Source: Gammaproteobacteria bacterium (GTDB taxonomy: Bacteria > Pseudomonadota > Gammaproteobacteria > Steroidobacterales > Steroidobacteraceae). Taken from it: 64,000 nt of DNA. Location: NCBI GenBank assembly GCA_028293725.1, contig JAQGOE010000312.1, forward strand, positions 62,001-126,000, read 5' to 3'. Below, piece after piece: positions 19,802-28,085 of the stretch. How positions within the stretch are numbered: position 1 is the stretch's first letter; every line of letters starts with the position of its first letter. The notes below the pieces were generated by a model. It had not been told where the DNA came from and ran no database searches. It saw nothing but the letters and a program-made list of their open reading frames with translations. Made by a program: the position numbers and the translations under genes.

Positions 19802-19936
19802 GGTCTTGCGCGTGTTGTTGACGGCCGGGAGACGGACTCCAGCTCGGGGCGGGCAAGAATAACGCAGCCGGTAGGGGGTTGTGCCCTGTTAATGGCGCAG
19901 CTGGGGGTGGTCCGGGATGCACGGGAACTGCGCCGT

Positions 19937-19965
19937 TTGACCTCTTATGGGGCGGCCGGTAACGT
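19937..19965 (+). promoter_or_regulatory. Candidate promoter of adenylate kinase
   Basis: TTGACC (19937-19942) and TAACGT (19960-19965) are 17 bases apart, ending 39 bases before the adk ATG. The -35 is close to consensus and the -10 is weak. Confidence 0.35.
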
Positions 19966-20004
19966 GGCCAACCTTTCGGGGTAGGGACGGTCTCTTAAAA
20001 AACT

Positions 20005-20985
20005 ATGCGTATCGTCTTATTGGGGGCGCCCGGCTCCGGCAAGGGCACCCAGTCTCAGCGTCTCGTCGAGCGTCACGGCATTCCCCAGATTTCCACTGGA
20101 GATTTGCTGCGTGCCGCGCGCACCAAGGACACCGAGCTGGGTCGCAAAGTGAGAGCCACCATGGATGCCGGCCAGCTCGTCGATGACGACATTGTCCTCG
20201 GCATGATCCGTGAGCGGTTGGGCGAGCCTGACGCGCAGCCCGGGTTCATCCTCGACGGCTTTCCGCGCAACATTGCGCAGGCGAAGGCCCTCGACACCCT
20301 GCTCGGCGAGCTGGGAAAGCCGCTGGATACCGTGGTGCAGATGGACGTGGACTATGGCGAGCTCACGCGCCGCATAGCCGGACGCCGCACCTGCTCTAAC
20401 TGCGGACGGGTGTTTAACCTCCTCACCTGCCCGCCGGGGCAGGCCGAGAGCGAGACCTGCCCCAAGACTGGCGGTTCCCACCAGTTATTTCAGCGCCCGG
20501 ACGACAACGAGGCCACGGTCGCCGAACGGCTGAAGGTTTACGACGAGAAGACCAAGCCGCTGATCGAGTTTTACCGCGAGCAGGACATCCTGCGTGCGAT
20601 CGACGCCGAGGGTGAGCTCGACGAGGTGACTGAGCGCCTGGAGGAGGCGCTGGGGGGCTCGGGGTCGTCGGGCGGGAAGCGGAAGGCTGCCGCCGTGGCT
20701 AAGGCGACTCCCCGAGCGAAGGCAGCTGCGAAAAAGGCTTCCGGCAGGAAGTCGGCCGCGAAGAAAGCGCCCGTCAAAAAAGCTCCGGCTAAGAAATCAG
20801 CAGTGAAAAAGGCCCCGATAAAGGCCCCGATAAAGAAGGCCGTCGCGAAGAAGGGCGCTGCTAAGAACGGCGCTGCGAAGAAGTCGTCGGCGAAGAAGTC
20901 TGCGGGCAAGAAAACCGCATCGAAGAAGGCTGCTGTGAAGAAGGGCAGTCGGAAGGGCGCGAAAGGTCGCGGCGGCAAGCGCTAA
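20005..20985 (+). CDS. adk: Adenylate kinase with long lysine/alanine-rich tail
   Basis: The first 217 residues are a complete adenylate kinase (ATP + AMP to 2 ADP): P-loop GAPGSGKGTQ near residues 7-16, AMP-site STGDLLR, and GFILDGFPRN. The LID region (about 125-160) has four Cys (TCSNCG, LLTCPP, ETCPK), hinting at bound zinc, although the spacing is atypical. What is unusual is residues 218-326: about 109 residues with 34 Lys, 6 Arg and no Asp or Glu, built of AAKK/PVKK/SAKK-type units like histone H1 or AlgP tails. The frame is continuous, with one stop at the end. The ribosome site is weak. Confidence 0.95.
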   Translation: MRIVLLGAPGSGKGTQSQRLVERHGIPQISTGDLLRAARTKDTELGRKVRATMDAGQLVDDDIVLGMIRERLGEPDAQPGFILDGFPRNIAQAKALDTLLGELGKPLDTVVQMDVDYGELTRRIAGRRTCSNCGRVFNLLTCPPGQAESETCPKTGGSHQLFQRPDDNEATVAERLKVYDEKTKPLIEFYREQDILRAIDAEGELDEVTERLEEALGGSGSSGGKRKAAAVAKATPRAKAAAKKASGRKSAAKKAPVKKAPAKKSAVKKAPIKAPIKKAVAKKGAAKNGAAKKSSAKKSAGKKTASKKAAVKKGSRKGAKGRGGKR

Positions 20986-21042
20986 GGAACCCAGGGCTGC
21001 GGCGCGCGCATCTGCGTGCCGCCAACGCGTAGGCCCGCGACG

Positions 21043-22317
21043 CTACTGCCCGAACGCCGGCTCGGCGTCCGCAACCTCAGGGGTGGCGACCGCTATATCG
21101 CGCCCCGCGAGGCGCGCCACGACCCTCACCAGCTCGTAGGGCTCGACTGGCTTCGACAGGTGCATCTGGAAACCGGCCTCCCGAGCTCTCGCGGCGTCTT
21201 CGGGCCGCGAGTAGGCCGTCAAGGCGGCGGCCGGCAGGTCTTCAGGTCCGGTGGTAGAGCGCACCGCGCGGATCAGCTCATAGCCGTCGCGTCCCGGCAT
21301 GCTGACATCCGAAATCAACACGTGGGGACTGAACGCGCCCAGCGTCGCCAATGCGGCTTCCACTGAGGGTGCGGCGGCGACCTGTGCCTGGCTATCGCCC
21401 AGGACGCGTCGCAGCAGTTCCAGGGTGTCCGGCTCGTCATCCACCACTAGAACTCTCAAGCCCGTCAGATCGACCTGGTGCGCGAGCGCACTCGCTGCTG
21501 CGACGTGCTCCCGCGCTCCATGATCTGCCGACGACTCGGTGTCTTCACTGGCGCGTGGGGCGACTCGTGGCAGCAACACTGTGAAAGTGGCACCGCAATT
21601 CAACCCGGCACTGGTTGCAGCGACAGTTCCTCCATGGAGTTCGACGAGTCGCTTCGCCAGCGACAAGCCGAGCCCGAGGCCGGAGTAGCGGTGCTCGTCC
21701 GGGGCCTCCGCGCGCCAGAAGCGATCGAACACATACGGAAGCAACTCGTCCGCGATGCCCGCACCGGTGTCGCTTACGACAATCTGGCACTGGCCTCCCA
21801 CGGGTCGGACGGTCACCTTCGCGCGGCCGCCGCGCGGTGTGAATTTGATGGCGTTGCTGAGCAGGTGCCACACAACCTGTTGTAATCGTTGCGGATCACC
21901 GAACACCAGGCACTCCGGCGTCGCCAGGTGCTTTTCGAGGATGACGCCCTTGCCACCGGCCGACGGTTGGAGGATGTCCAGCGCCGCTTCGACGATCTGA
22001 CAGACATCCGTTTCCTCGGGATCCACGCGGATTTTGCCGGTGGAGACCGCGCTGAGGTCGAGAAGGTCGTCCACGATGTGCGCTAACAAGCGCGCGTTGC
22101 GTGCGATGGTCTGTCCGCCCGAGCGAGTTTCAGCCTCTCCGAGGCGGCCGAGCTCCATGAGCCGCGACCAACCCAGGATGGCATTCAGCGGCGCGCGCAG
22201 TTCGTGACCGAGCGCTTCGAGGAATTCGTCCTTCAACCGCCCGCTCCGCTCAGCTTCGATTCGAGCGGTGCGCTCACTGGCGAGCAAAGCCCGCAGCTGC
22301 TGTATAGGTTCATCCAT
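21043..22317 (-). CDS. Soluble hybrid histidine kinase with receiver domain
   Basis: This 424-residue protein has a short coiled-coil N-terminus, a histidine phospho-acceptor motif GHELRAPLNAILGW near 37-50, an ATPase domain (NAIKFTPRGG, DTGAGIADELL, GLGLGLSLAKRL) and a C-terminal receiver (LRVLVVDDEPDTLELL; phospho-acceptor in VLISDVSMPGRDG; Lys in LSKPVEP). No membrane segment or obvious sensor domain is present. The ATG at 22317 is preferred to a TTG at 22335. It lies downstream of rnd on the same strand. Such kinases may receive signal from partner proteins; the input is unknown. Confidence 0.92.
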   Translation of the reverse strand: MDEPIQQLRALLASERTARIEAERSGRLKDEFLEALGHELRAPLNAILGWSRLMELGRLGEAETRSGGQTIARNARLLAHIVDDLLDLSAVSTGKIRVDPEETDVCQIVEAALDILQPSAGGKGVILEKHLATPECLVFGDPQRLQQVVWHLLSNAIKFTPRGGRAKVTVRPVGGQCQIVVSDTGAGIADELLPYVFDRFWRAEAPDEHRYSGLGLGLSLAKRLVELHGGTVAATSAGLNCGATFTVLLPRVAPRASEDTESSADHGAREHVAAASALAHQVDLTGLRVLVVDDEPDTLELLRRVLGDSQAQVAAAPSVEAALATLGAFSPHVLISDVSMPGRDGYELIRAVRSTTGPEDLPAAALTAYSRPEDAARAREAGFQMHLSKPVEPYELVRVVARLAGRDIAVATPEVADAEPAFGQ

Positions 22318-22396
22318 AACACCGCACCATAGCAAGCACAGTACCCCCCGGGATACCCCAACCCCTAAGGAAGTGGACCGTGCTCGTCATACGAGT

Positions 22397-23515
22397 TCAA
22401 AGTGCCGCCAACATGCGGTCACCGATGACGCCCCGGCGCCACCCCTTCAGGACGGCCACATCCTGACGTCCATCAGCGAGTTGCTCCAGGTCCCGGCGGG
22501 TCGCCAGAACCTCCGGACTCAGGCCGAGATCGGCCGCGATGGCCTGGTTGAGCACGCCCAGCTTTTTCACCAGCGCGGTTTTCAAAGGATCCGGACGCAT
22601 CCGCCCCTGCAGGGCGGGGGGTGGATCCTCAATTTCCGCCGCCTGCACACAGGCGAGCAACTCGTCACCGCAATGTTTCGCCACACCGGCCGGAACTTCC
22701 GCGATGCCAGTCAGTGCCTGCACGGACCTCGGCACCCGCAGGACGATCTCCCGCAAGGCCGTGTCGTCCAGAATCCAGCCGCGCGGCCGGTTACGGTCGA
22801 TGGCGCGCCGCTCGCGCCAGGCCGCGAGTTGTTGCGCCAGCCGTTGGCGCTGATCGTCAAGGCCACGTAAGCCCTTGACTCGTTGCCATGCCTGATCCGG
22901 TTCCGTGGTGAAACCGCGCGTGTCATCTAACGCGTCGAGCTCCTCGGCAAGCCACTGCAATCGCCCGAGCTTTTGCAGCTGATCCTCGAGCAGCGACTTC
23001 AGAGGCAACAGGTAGCGCACGTCGTCCAGCGCGTATTCGATCTGCTCGGGCGATAACGGGCGCCGTGACCAGTCCGTGCGGGTGTGCGTTTTAGCCAGCT
23101 CGTGTCCGACCAGGCGGCGCACCAGCTCGCCATAGCCGACCTGTGCCGGCAGGCCGGCAAGGGCCGCGGCAATCTGTGTATCAAACACCGGGCGCACCAG
23201 GCCGGTGACGGGAAGCAGCACCTCGAGATCCTGCCGCGAGGCGTGCATGACCTTGATGACACCCGGCGCGGTGAGGGCGCGAGCCAGCGGCGCGAGATCG
23301 GTCAGCGCCAGTGGATCGACGCAGCTTGCGTCGCTGGCGTCCGACACCTGCACGAGGCACAACTCGGCGCGATAGGTCCGCTCCCGCAGGAATTCGGTGT
23401 CCAGGCCAACGGCCTCGAGGGTTTCGAGGTGCGCGCCAAGCTCGGCAAGAGCGGCTGATGTCGTGACTACGGGCTGCAACGGCTTTCGGGATGACCTGTA
23501 CAATCGGGCGCGCAC
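22397..23515 (-). CDS. rnd: Ribonuclease D
   Basis: RNase D trims tRNA and other small RNA 3' ends. The 372-residue protein shows the DEDDy exonuclease residues: Asp and Glu in GLDTEFLRERTY, Asp in HASRQDLEVL, and Asp/Tyr in YALDDVRYLLPL, followed by HRDC-type helical domains. The predicted start is GTG at 23515; no nearby ATG competes. It is divergent from the small membrane protein gene, with starts only 32 bases apart, so their promoters must overlap. Confidence 0.95.
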   Translation of the reverse strand: MRARLYRSSRKPLQPVVTTSAALAELGAHLETLEAVGLDTEFLRERTYRAELCLVQVSDASDASCVDPLALTDLAPLARALTAPGVIKVMHASRQDLEVLLPVTGLVRPVFDTQIAAALAGLPAQVGYGELVRRLVGHELAKTHTRTDWSRRPLSPEQIEYALDDVRYLLPLKSLLEDQLQKLGRLQWLAEELDALDDTRGFTTEPDQAWQRVKGLRGLDDQRQRLAQQLAAWRERRAIDRNRPRGWILDDTALREIVLRVPRSVQALTGIAEVPAGVAKHCGDELLACVQAAEIEDPPPALQGRMRPDPLKTALVKKLGVLNQAIAADLGLSPEVLATRRDLEQLADGRQDVAVLKGWRRGVIGDRMLAAL

Positions 23516-23547
23516 ATTATGCGAGTCGAGCGACAGTACCGAAAGCC

Positions 23548-24066
23548 ATGAAGGAGCTCATTCAGCTCTTTACCCAGATTGCACTGCTACGCCGCGGGCC
23601 ACAGGACCTGCCGGCCTCCCTGTTGCTGCTGACCCTGACCATGATCGGGTATCTCGCGGTGAACCTCGTGGTGAGCGGGCTGATGCCGCCCATCAAGGGC
23701 TGGGAAGAGCACCCCGCCATCGATATCGTCTTCACGTTTGCCTGGTATTTCGTGCTGTTGCGGGTCGCCGGCCGCTCGGAACGCAATCTGCAAACGACCA
23801 CGGCCGTAATCGGGTTCCAGACCGTGCTGTCGCCGCCGCTCGTCATTTCCGAGTGGCTGGTGCTGCGCTTCCAGCACGATCAGACCTGGCAGCTGCCGGT
23901 CGCTCTCATGTGGCTGATGCTGTTCATCTGGTTGATCGCCGCCAACAGCCACGTCGTGAAAGCCGCGCTCGAATGGTCGAACCTGGCGAGCGTCGCGCTC
24001 GTCATCATGCAATTCCTCGCCGAGCAGCTCGTCCTGCTCGGCCTGTTCCCCGTCAGCACTACCTGA
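23548..24066 (+). CDS. Small inner membrane protein, unknown function
   Basis: I do not recognise a family. The 172-residue protein has about four hydrophobic segments (around LLLLTLTMIGYLAVNLVVSG, DIVFTFAWYFVLL, a central VIGFQTVL stretch, and LPVALMWLMLFIWLIA) with little soluble sequence. The ATG at 23548 is chosen over an upstream in-frame start because it sits after the divergent rnd start. mpl begins four bases after its stop, so the two are probably co-transcribed; that hints at an envelope role. Confidence 0.7.
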   Translation: MKELIQLFTQIALLRRGPQDLPASLLLLTLTMIGYLAVNLVVSGLMPPIKGWEEHPAIDIVFTFAWYFVLLRVAGRSERNLQTTTAVIGFQTVLSPPLVISEWLVLRFQHDQTWQLPVALMWLMLFIWLIAANSHVVKAALEWSNLASVALVIMQFLAEQLVLLGLFPVSTT

Positions 24067-24070
24067 AAAT

Positions 24071-25483
24071 ATGCACGTTCACATCCTGGGAATCAGCGGT
24101 ACTTTCATGGGCGGGATCGCCGCCATCGCGCGCGCGGCCGGTCATCGCGTCACCGGCTCCGACCGGAACGTCTACCCCCCCATGAGCACCCAGCTCGAAT
24201 CTCTCGGGATCGACGTGATCCAGGGATTCGAGGCCGGGCAGCTCGATCCGGCCCCCGACATCGTGGTGGTCGGCAACGTCATGACACGGGGCTACCCCGT
24301 CGTCGAGGCGCTACTCGAGCGTGGCCTTCCCTATATGTCGGGCCCCGAATGGCTGGCCCGCGAGGTGCTCAAGGATCGCTGGGTCCTGGCAGTGGCCGGC
24401 ACCCATGGCAAAACGACCACCTCCTCACTGCTGGCCTGGATTCTGGAGCACGCGGGGCTGGCACCAGGATTTCTGATCGGCGGTGTGCCCGCCAACTTCG
24501 ATACCAGCGCGCGGCTCGGCCGCGAGCCGTTCTTCGTGATCGAGGCTGACGAGTACGACACCGCGTTCTTCGACAAGCGGGCGAAGTTCGTGCACTACCG
24601 GCCCCGTACCGCGATCCTCAATAACCTCGAGTACGACCACGCGGACATCTATCCCGACGTTGCCTCCATCCAACGGCAGTTTCATCACCTCGTGCGCATC
24701 GTGCCGGGTGGTGGCCGTATCGTCTGGAATTCAGGCGACGAGCGCTTACGCGAGACCCTGGAGATGGGCTGTTGGACGCCGTTGGAGGGATTCGCGCGCG
24801 ACGGTGGCCAGGACACGTTGTGGACCGCGAAACCGGTGGGTAGCGTCGCTGACTACTCGCGATTCGAAGTGCTCGAGGCGGGCAAGCCACGCGGCACCGT
24901 ACAGTGGTCGCTGATCGGGGCTCACAACATGGAGAACGCGCTTGCTGCCATCGCGGCGGCGCGTCACGCCGGGGTTACCGTTGAGCACGCGATCGACGCT
25001 TTGGAGTCCTTCCAGGGAATCGCGCGCCGCATGCAGGTACGGGGCGAAGTCAGCGGCGTGCGGGTATATGACGACTTCGCGCACCATCCGACCGCCATTA
25101 CGACGACCGTGGATGGACTGCGTCGCCGTGTTGGCCGGGCTCGAATCATCGCCGTGTTGGAGCCGCGCTCGAATACGATGCGCATGGGCGTCCACAAGGA
25201 CACGTTGGCCACATCGCTATCCGGTGCTGACGAAGTTTGGCTGTACGCGCCGGCTGACATCGGTTGGAATACCGATGCGGTGGTCGCGGCGCTTGGCCCC
25301 CGCGGACATGCGAGTCATGATATTGATCTGCTCGCGAGCCAACTGGCGCAGACGGCGCGCTCCGGGGACCATGTGCTGATCATGAGTAACGGCGGTTTCG
25401 GCGGCTTGCACGGCAAGCTGCTGGCGGAATTGGGACGGAGCGCCCGCAAGGGCACCGGCAATGGCGAGGCCCAGGACCCGTGA
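24071..25483 (+). CDS. mpl: Murein tripeptide ligase
   Basis: Mpl joins recycled L-Ala-gamma-D-Glu-meso-DAP to UDP-MurNAc in cell-wall recycling. The 470-residue protein starts MHVHILGISGTFMGGIAAIA, has the Mur-ligase P-loop AGTHGKTTTSSLLAW near residues 107-121, and the central EADEYDTAFFDKRAKF and NNLEYDHADIY motifs typical of Mpl rather than MurC. Length and motifs are complete. It overlaps the next gene by four bases (GTGA). Confidence 0.95.
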   Translation: MHVHILGISGTFMGGIAAIARAAGHRVTGSDRNVYPPMSTQLESLGIDVIQGFEAGQLDPAPDIVVVGNVMTRGYPVVEALLERGLPYMSGPEWLAREVLKDRWVLAVAGTHGKTTTSSLLAWILEHAGLAPGFLIGGVPANFDTSARLGREPFFVIEADEYDTAFFDKRAKFVHYRPRTAILNNLEYDHADIYPDVASIQRQFHHLVRIVPGGGRIVWNSGDERLRETLEMGCWTPLEGFARDGGQDTLWTAKPVGSVADYSRFEVLEAGKPRGTVQWSLIGAHNMENALAAIAAARHAGVTVEHAIDALESFQGIARRMQVRGEVSGVRVYDDFAHHPTAITTTVDGLRRRVGRARIIAVLEPRSNTMRMGVHKDTLATSLSGADEVWLYAPADIGWNTDAVVAALGPRGHASHDIDLLASQLAQTARSGDHVLIMSNGGFGGLHGKLLAELGRSARKGTGNGEAQDP

Positions 25484-26067
25484 GCGCAACCGTGGAATTG
25501 CCGCTGTTTCCTTTGAATACGGTGTTATTCCCCGATGGTCTGCTGCCGTTGCGGATTTTCGAGACCCGTTATGTCGATATGGTCGGCCGGTGCATGCGGG
25601 AGGCGAGCCCATTTGGCGTCGTGCCGATCCGGTCGGGTCCGGAGGTTGGTGGCGTCGTCGAGGCGGCCGAGCTCGGCACCACCGCGCGCATCGTGGACTT
25701 CAGCAAATTGCCTGATGGCCTGCTCGGTATCACGTGCAAGGGCGAGCGCAAGTTCCGCGTACTGAAGCTCTGGCAGCGGCCCGACGGGCTCAATGTCGGC
25801 GACGTCGAATATCTGCCGACCGAGGTGACTCTCGATCTGCCGGATGAATACCATCACCTGGGCGATCTGTTGCGAAAGGTGCTGCCGGAACTGGGCGAGC
25901 CGTACGCCAGTATGCCGGGGAATTTCGCGGATGCCTTGTGGGTGGGCTCCCGGCTCGCCGAAATCCTGCCCGTCAGCGCGGCGGACAAGGTCGGGCTGCT
26001 GGAGCTGGATGAGCCGCTCGCCCGCCTGGCGCGCCTGAACCAGATCGTCCGGCGCGTATCGAATTGA
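25480..26067 (+). CDS. Lon substrate-binding (LAN) domain protein
   Basis: This 195-residue protein consists of the N-terminal domain of Lon protease without the ATPase or peptidase. ELPLFPLNTVLFPDGLLPLRIFETRYVDMV is the typical opening. The role of such stand-alone proteins is unclear; they may bind substrates or partners. It starts with GTG overlapping the mpl stop and its own stop overlaps the next ATG by one base, so the three genes form a tight unit. Confidence 0.9.
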   Translation: MSATVELPLFPLNTVLFPDGLLPLRIFETRYVDMVGRCMREASPFGVVPIRSGPEVGGVVEAAELGTTARIVDFSKLPDGLLGITCKGERKFRVLKLWQRPDGLNVGDVEYLPTEVTLDLPDEYHHLGDLLRKVLPELGEPYASMPGNFADALWVGSRLAEILPVSAADKVGLLELDEPLARLARLNQIVRRVSN

Positions 26068-27251
26068 TGAAGCTTGAACGACGCGAATTCCTGTCATTGA
26101 CGATAGGGGCTGCCGCTGGTGTTGCGTCCGCTGCAGCCCCACCTGCTCCGGGCACCTGGTCCAACGTACTCATCATCAACGCGCTCGGCGATCTCGAGGA
26201 CCCGAATCCCGCTCCCGGCGCGAAGGACCCGTCGGGCCCACAGGCGGCCGTGCAGGGTGTGCAGCCGCTCGCGCTCAACGAGCGCGCGATCGGCGACGCC
26301 GTAGCGTCTGGCCTGAATGCCATCAACATCACACTGGGCTACGTATCCGGAGACATGGAGCCGTTCGAATACTCTGTCTCCGAGATCGGGCAGTGGGACG
26401 CGCTGCTGCGTAAGAATTCCAGCCGCCTGCTGAAGGTCTACAACGCCTCGGATATTCTACTCGCCCGAGGCCAACACAAGATCGGTGTGATCTATGGCTT
26501 CCAGAACGCGGCGATGCTTGGCACGAAGCCAGAACGCGTCGATATCTTCGCCAACCTCGGCGTGCGCGTCATTCAGCTCACCTACAACCCGGCGAACCTG
26601 TTGGGCGATGGCTCGATAGCGCCCGGGAACCGTGGGCTCACTCCCTTGGGACACGAGTTGGTGGAGCGACTCAACGCCAACCACGTCATGGTCGATCTTT
26701 CCCACAGCGGCCAGAAAACCTGCCTCGATGCGGCGCGCGCTTCGAAACAGCCGATCTCCATCAACCACACCGGTTGCCGCGCGCTCAACGACGTGCCTCG
26801 TAACAAGACGGACGAGGAGTTGCGGCTGGTTGCCACGCGGGGCGGATTCGTCGGCATCTACTTCATGCCGTTCCTGAATCCAACGAGCCACGCCACGGCT
26901 GATGACGTGGTGGCCCACATCGAGCACGCGGTGGACGTCTGCGGTGAAGATCATGTCGGCATCGGAACTGACGGTCCGGTGACCGCCATCGACGACCTGG
27001 AAGCCTACAAAACACATCTCGCGGCTGAGATCGCCGCGCGGCGTGCCGCCGGAATCAGCGCCACCGGCGAGCGCCCGGATTCCTTTCCGTTCGTGGTCAA
27101 CTTGCGCGGCGTCCAGCAGTTTCGCGAGCTCGCCGACCGCTTGCAGCAGCGCGGCTATACGACGGGCCGCATCGAAAAGATATTGGGACGTAACTTTCTG
27201 CGTTACGCCCAGGATATATGGGGTGTGCCGCGCGCACCGGTCGATACCTGA
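26067..27251 (+). CDS. M19 membrane dipeptidase homologue with altered metal site
   Basis: This 394-residue protein has a twin-arginine-like leader (MKLERREFLSLTIGAAAG) and the M19 (renal dipeptidase) fold. Two histidine ligand motifs are retained: MVDLSHSG and ISINHTGCRAL, and a late GIGTDGP motif is present. However, the N-terminal HxD motif reads NALGD, and the bridging Glu position (usually GxEG) reads YGFQN. The binuclear zinc site therefore looks incomplete. It may be a dipeptidase variant using a different site or a non-peptidase relative. The ATG overlaps the preceding stop (TGATG). Confidence 0.8.
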   Translation: MKLERREFLSLTIGAAAGVASAAAPPAPGTWSNVLIINALGDLEDPNPAPGAKDPSGPQAAVQGVQPLALNERAIGDAVASGLNAINITLGYVSGDMEPFEYSVSEIGQWDALLRKNSSRLLKVYNASDILLARGQHKIGVIYGFQNAAMLGTKPERVDIFANLGVRVIQLTYNPANLLGDGSIAPGNRGLTPLGHELVERLNANHVMVDLSHSGQKTCLDAARASKQPISINHTGCRALNDVPRNKTDEELRLVATRGGFVGIYFMPFLNPTSHATADDVVAHIEHAVDVCGEDHVGIGTDGPVTAIDDLEAYKTHLAAEIAARRAAGISATGERPDSFPFVVNLRGVQQFRELADRLQQRGYTTGRIEKILGRNFLRYAQDIWGVPRAPVDT

Positions 27252-27273
27252 GGACTGGCCTCCAGGTGAGTCG

Positions 27274-28041
27274 TCAGCCGGGTAAGCCCCGGCTGCGCAT
27301 GTAGAGCCCCAGATACTTGCGTCGGACGTAGTTGGCTTCGACGAGCGCGAACACCAGTCCCCGCCAGCCATCCAGAAAGCCGAGTCGCAGGCAGTAACCG
27401 CGGAAGAATCGCCACTGCGGATTGATCAACACCTTCGCCAGGCCACAGCGCTTGCCCCGGTCGTAAAGTGCTTGCGCCATGAGATCGGCATAGCGCGCCA
27501 TCCGCAGGTGATGATCGGTGAGACTGCGGTACGAGTAATGTTCCAGGTCGCCGTGGAGTTTGCCGACGGGCCCGGTTACTCGCGTGTTTTCATGGATCTC
27601 GTAGCCGGTCCAGCCGCCGCGACGGCGGTCGAAGAGACGGATGAGCCGGTCGGGGTAAGCGTTGCCATGACGCAGGAAGCGGCCGAAGTAGTCCGTGATC
27701 CGCGGTACCCACCAGCCGGCGAAGCGCGGAAAGTCCGCTGTGCGGAGCGCTTCGATCTCACCGCGCAATTTGTCGCTCACACGCTCGTCGGCGTCGAGAC
27801 ACAATACCCAGTCGTTGCTAGCGCTCTCCACGGCAAACTGCTTCTGCGACCGATATCCGGGCCAGTCGCGTTCAATCACGCGTGCGCCGAGCCGCGTGGC
27901 CAGCTCACGTGTGGCGTCCGTAGAGTGAGAGTCCACGACAATGATCTCGTCGCAGAAGCTTACGGATTGCAAACACGCCTCGATCCGATCGGCTTCGTTG
28001 TAGGTGATGATGCAGGCCGACAACCCGCTCCGACTCGTCAC
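27274..28041 (-). CDS. Family 2 glycosyltransferase (WaaE/KdtX type)
   Basis: This 255-residue GT2 enzyme has the usual nucleotide-sugar motifs: ACIITYNEADRIEACLQSV, EIIVVDSHSTDATRE and VLCLDADERVS. The sequence is close in style to the LPS core beta-1,4-glucosyltransferases WaaE/KdtX, including HENTRVTGPVGKLHGDLEHY. Donor and acceptor are inferred only by resemblance. It is divergent from the next glycosyltransferase gene, with 44 bases between their starts. Confidence 0.88.
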   Translation of the reverse strand: MTSRSGLSACIITYNEADRIEACLQSVSFCDEIIVVDSHSTDATRELATRLGARVIERDWPGYRSQKQFAVESASNDWVLCLDADERVSDKLRGEIEALRTADFPRFAGWWVPRITDYFGRFLRHGNAYPDRLIRLFDRRRGGWTGYEIHENTRVTGPVGKLHGDLEHYSYRSLTDHHLRMARYADLMAQALYDRGKRCGLAKVLINPQWRFFRGYCLRLGFLDGWRGLVFALVEANYVRRKYLGLYMRSRGLPG

Positions 28042-28085
28042 GCGCAGTGCTCATTTATCTGCTCAGGAGCTTTAGAATACTCCCA

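Noticed and set aside
18527..19984. A 485-codon open frame antisense to the PPi-phosphofructokinase
   Set aside because: It is a shadow frame caused by high GC; the minus-strand protein has full family motifs and this one has none.
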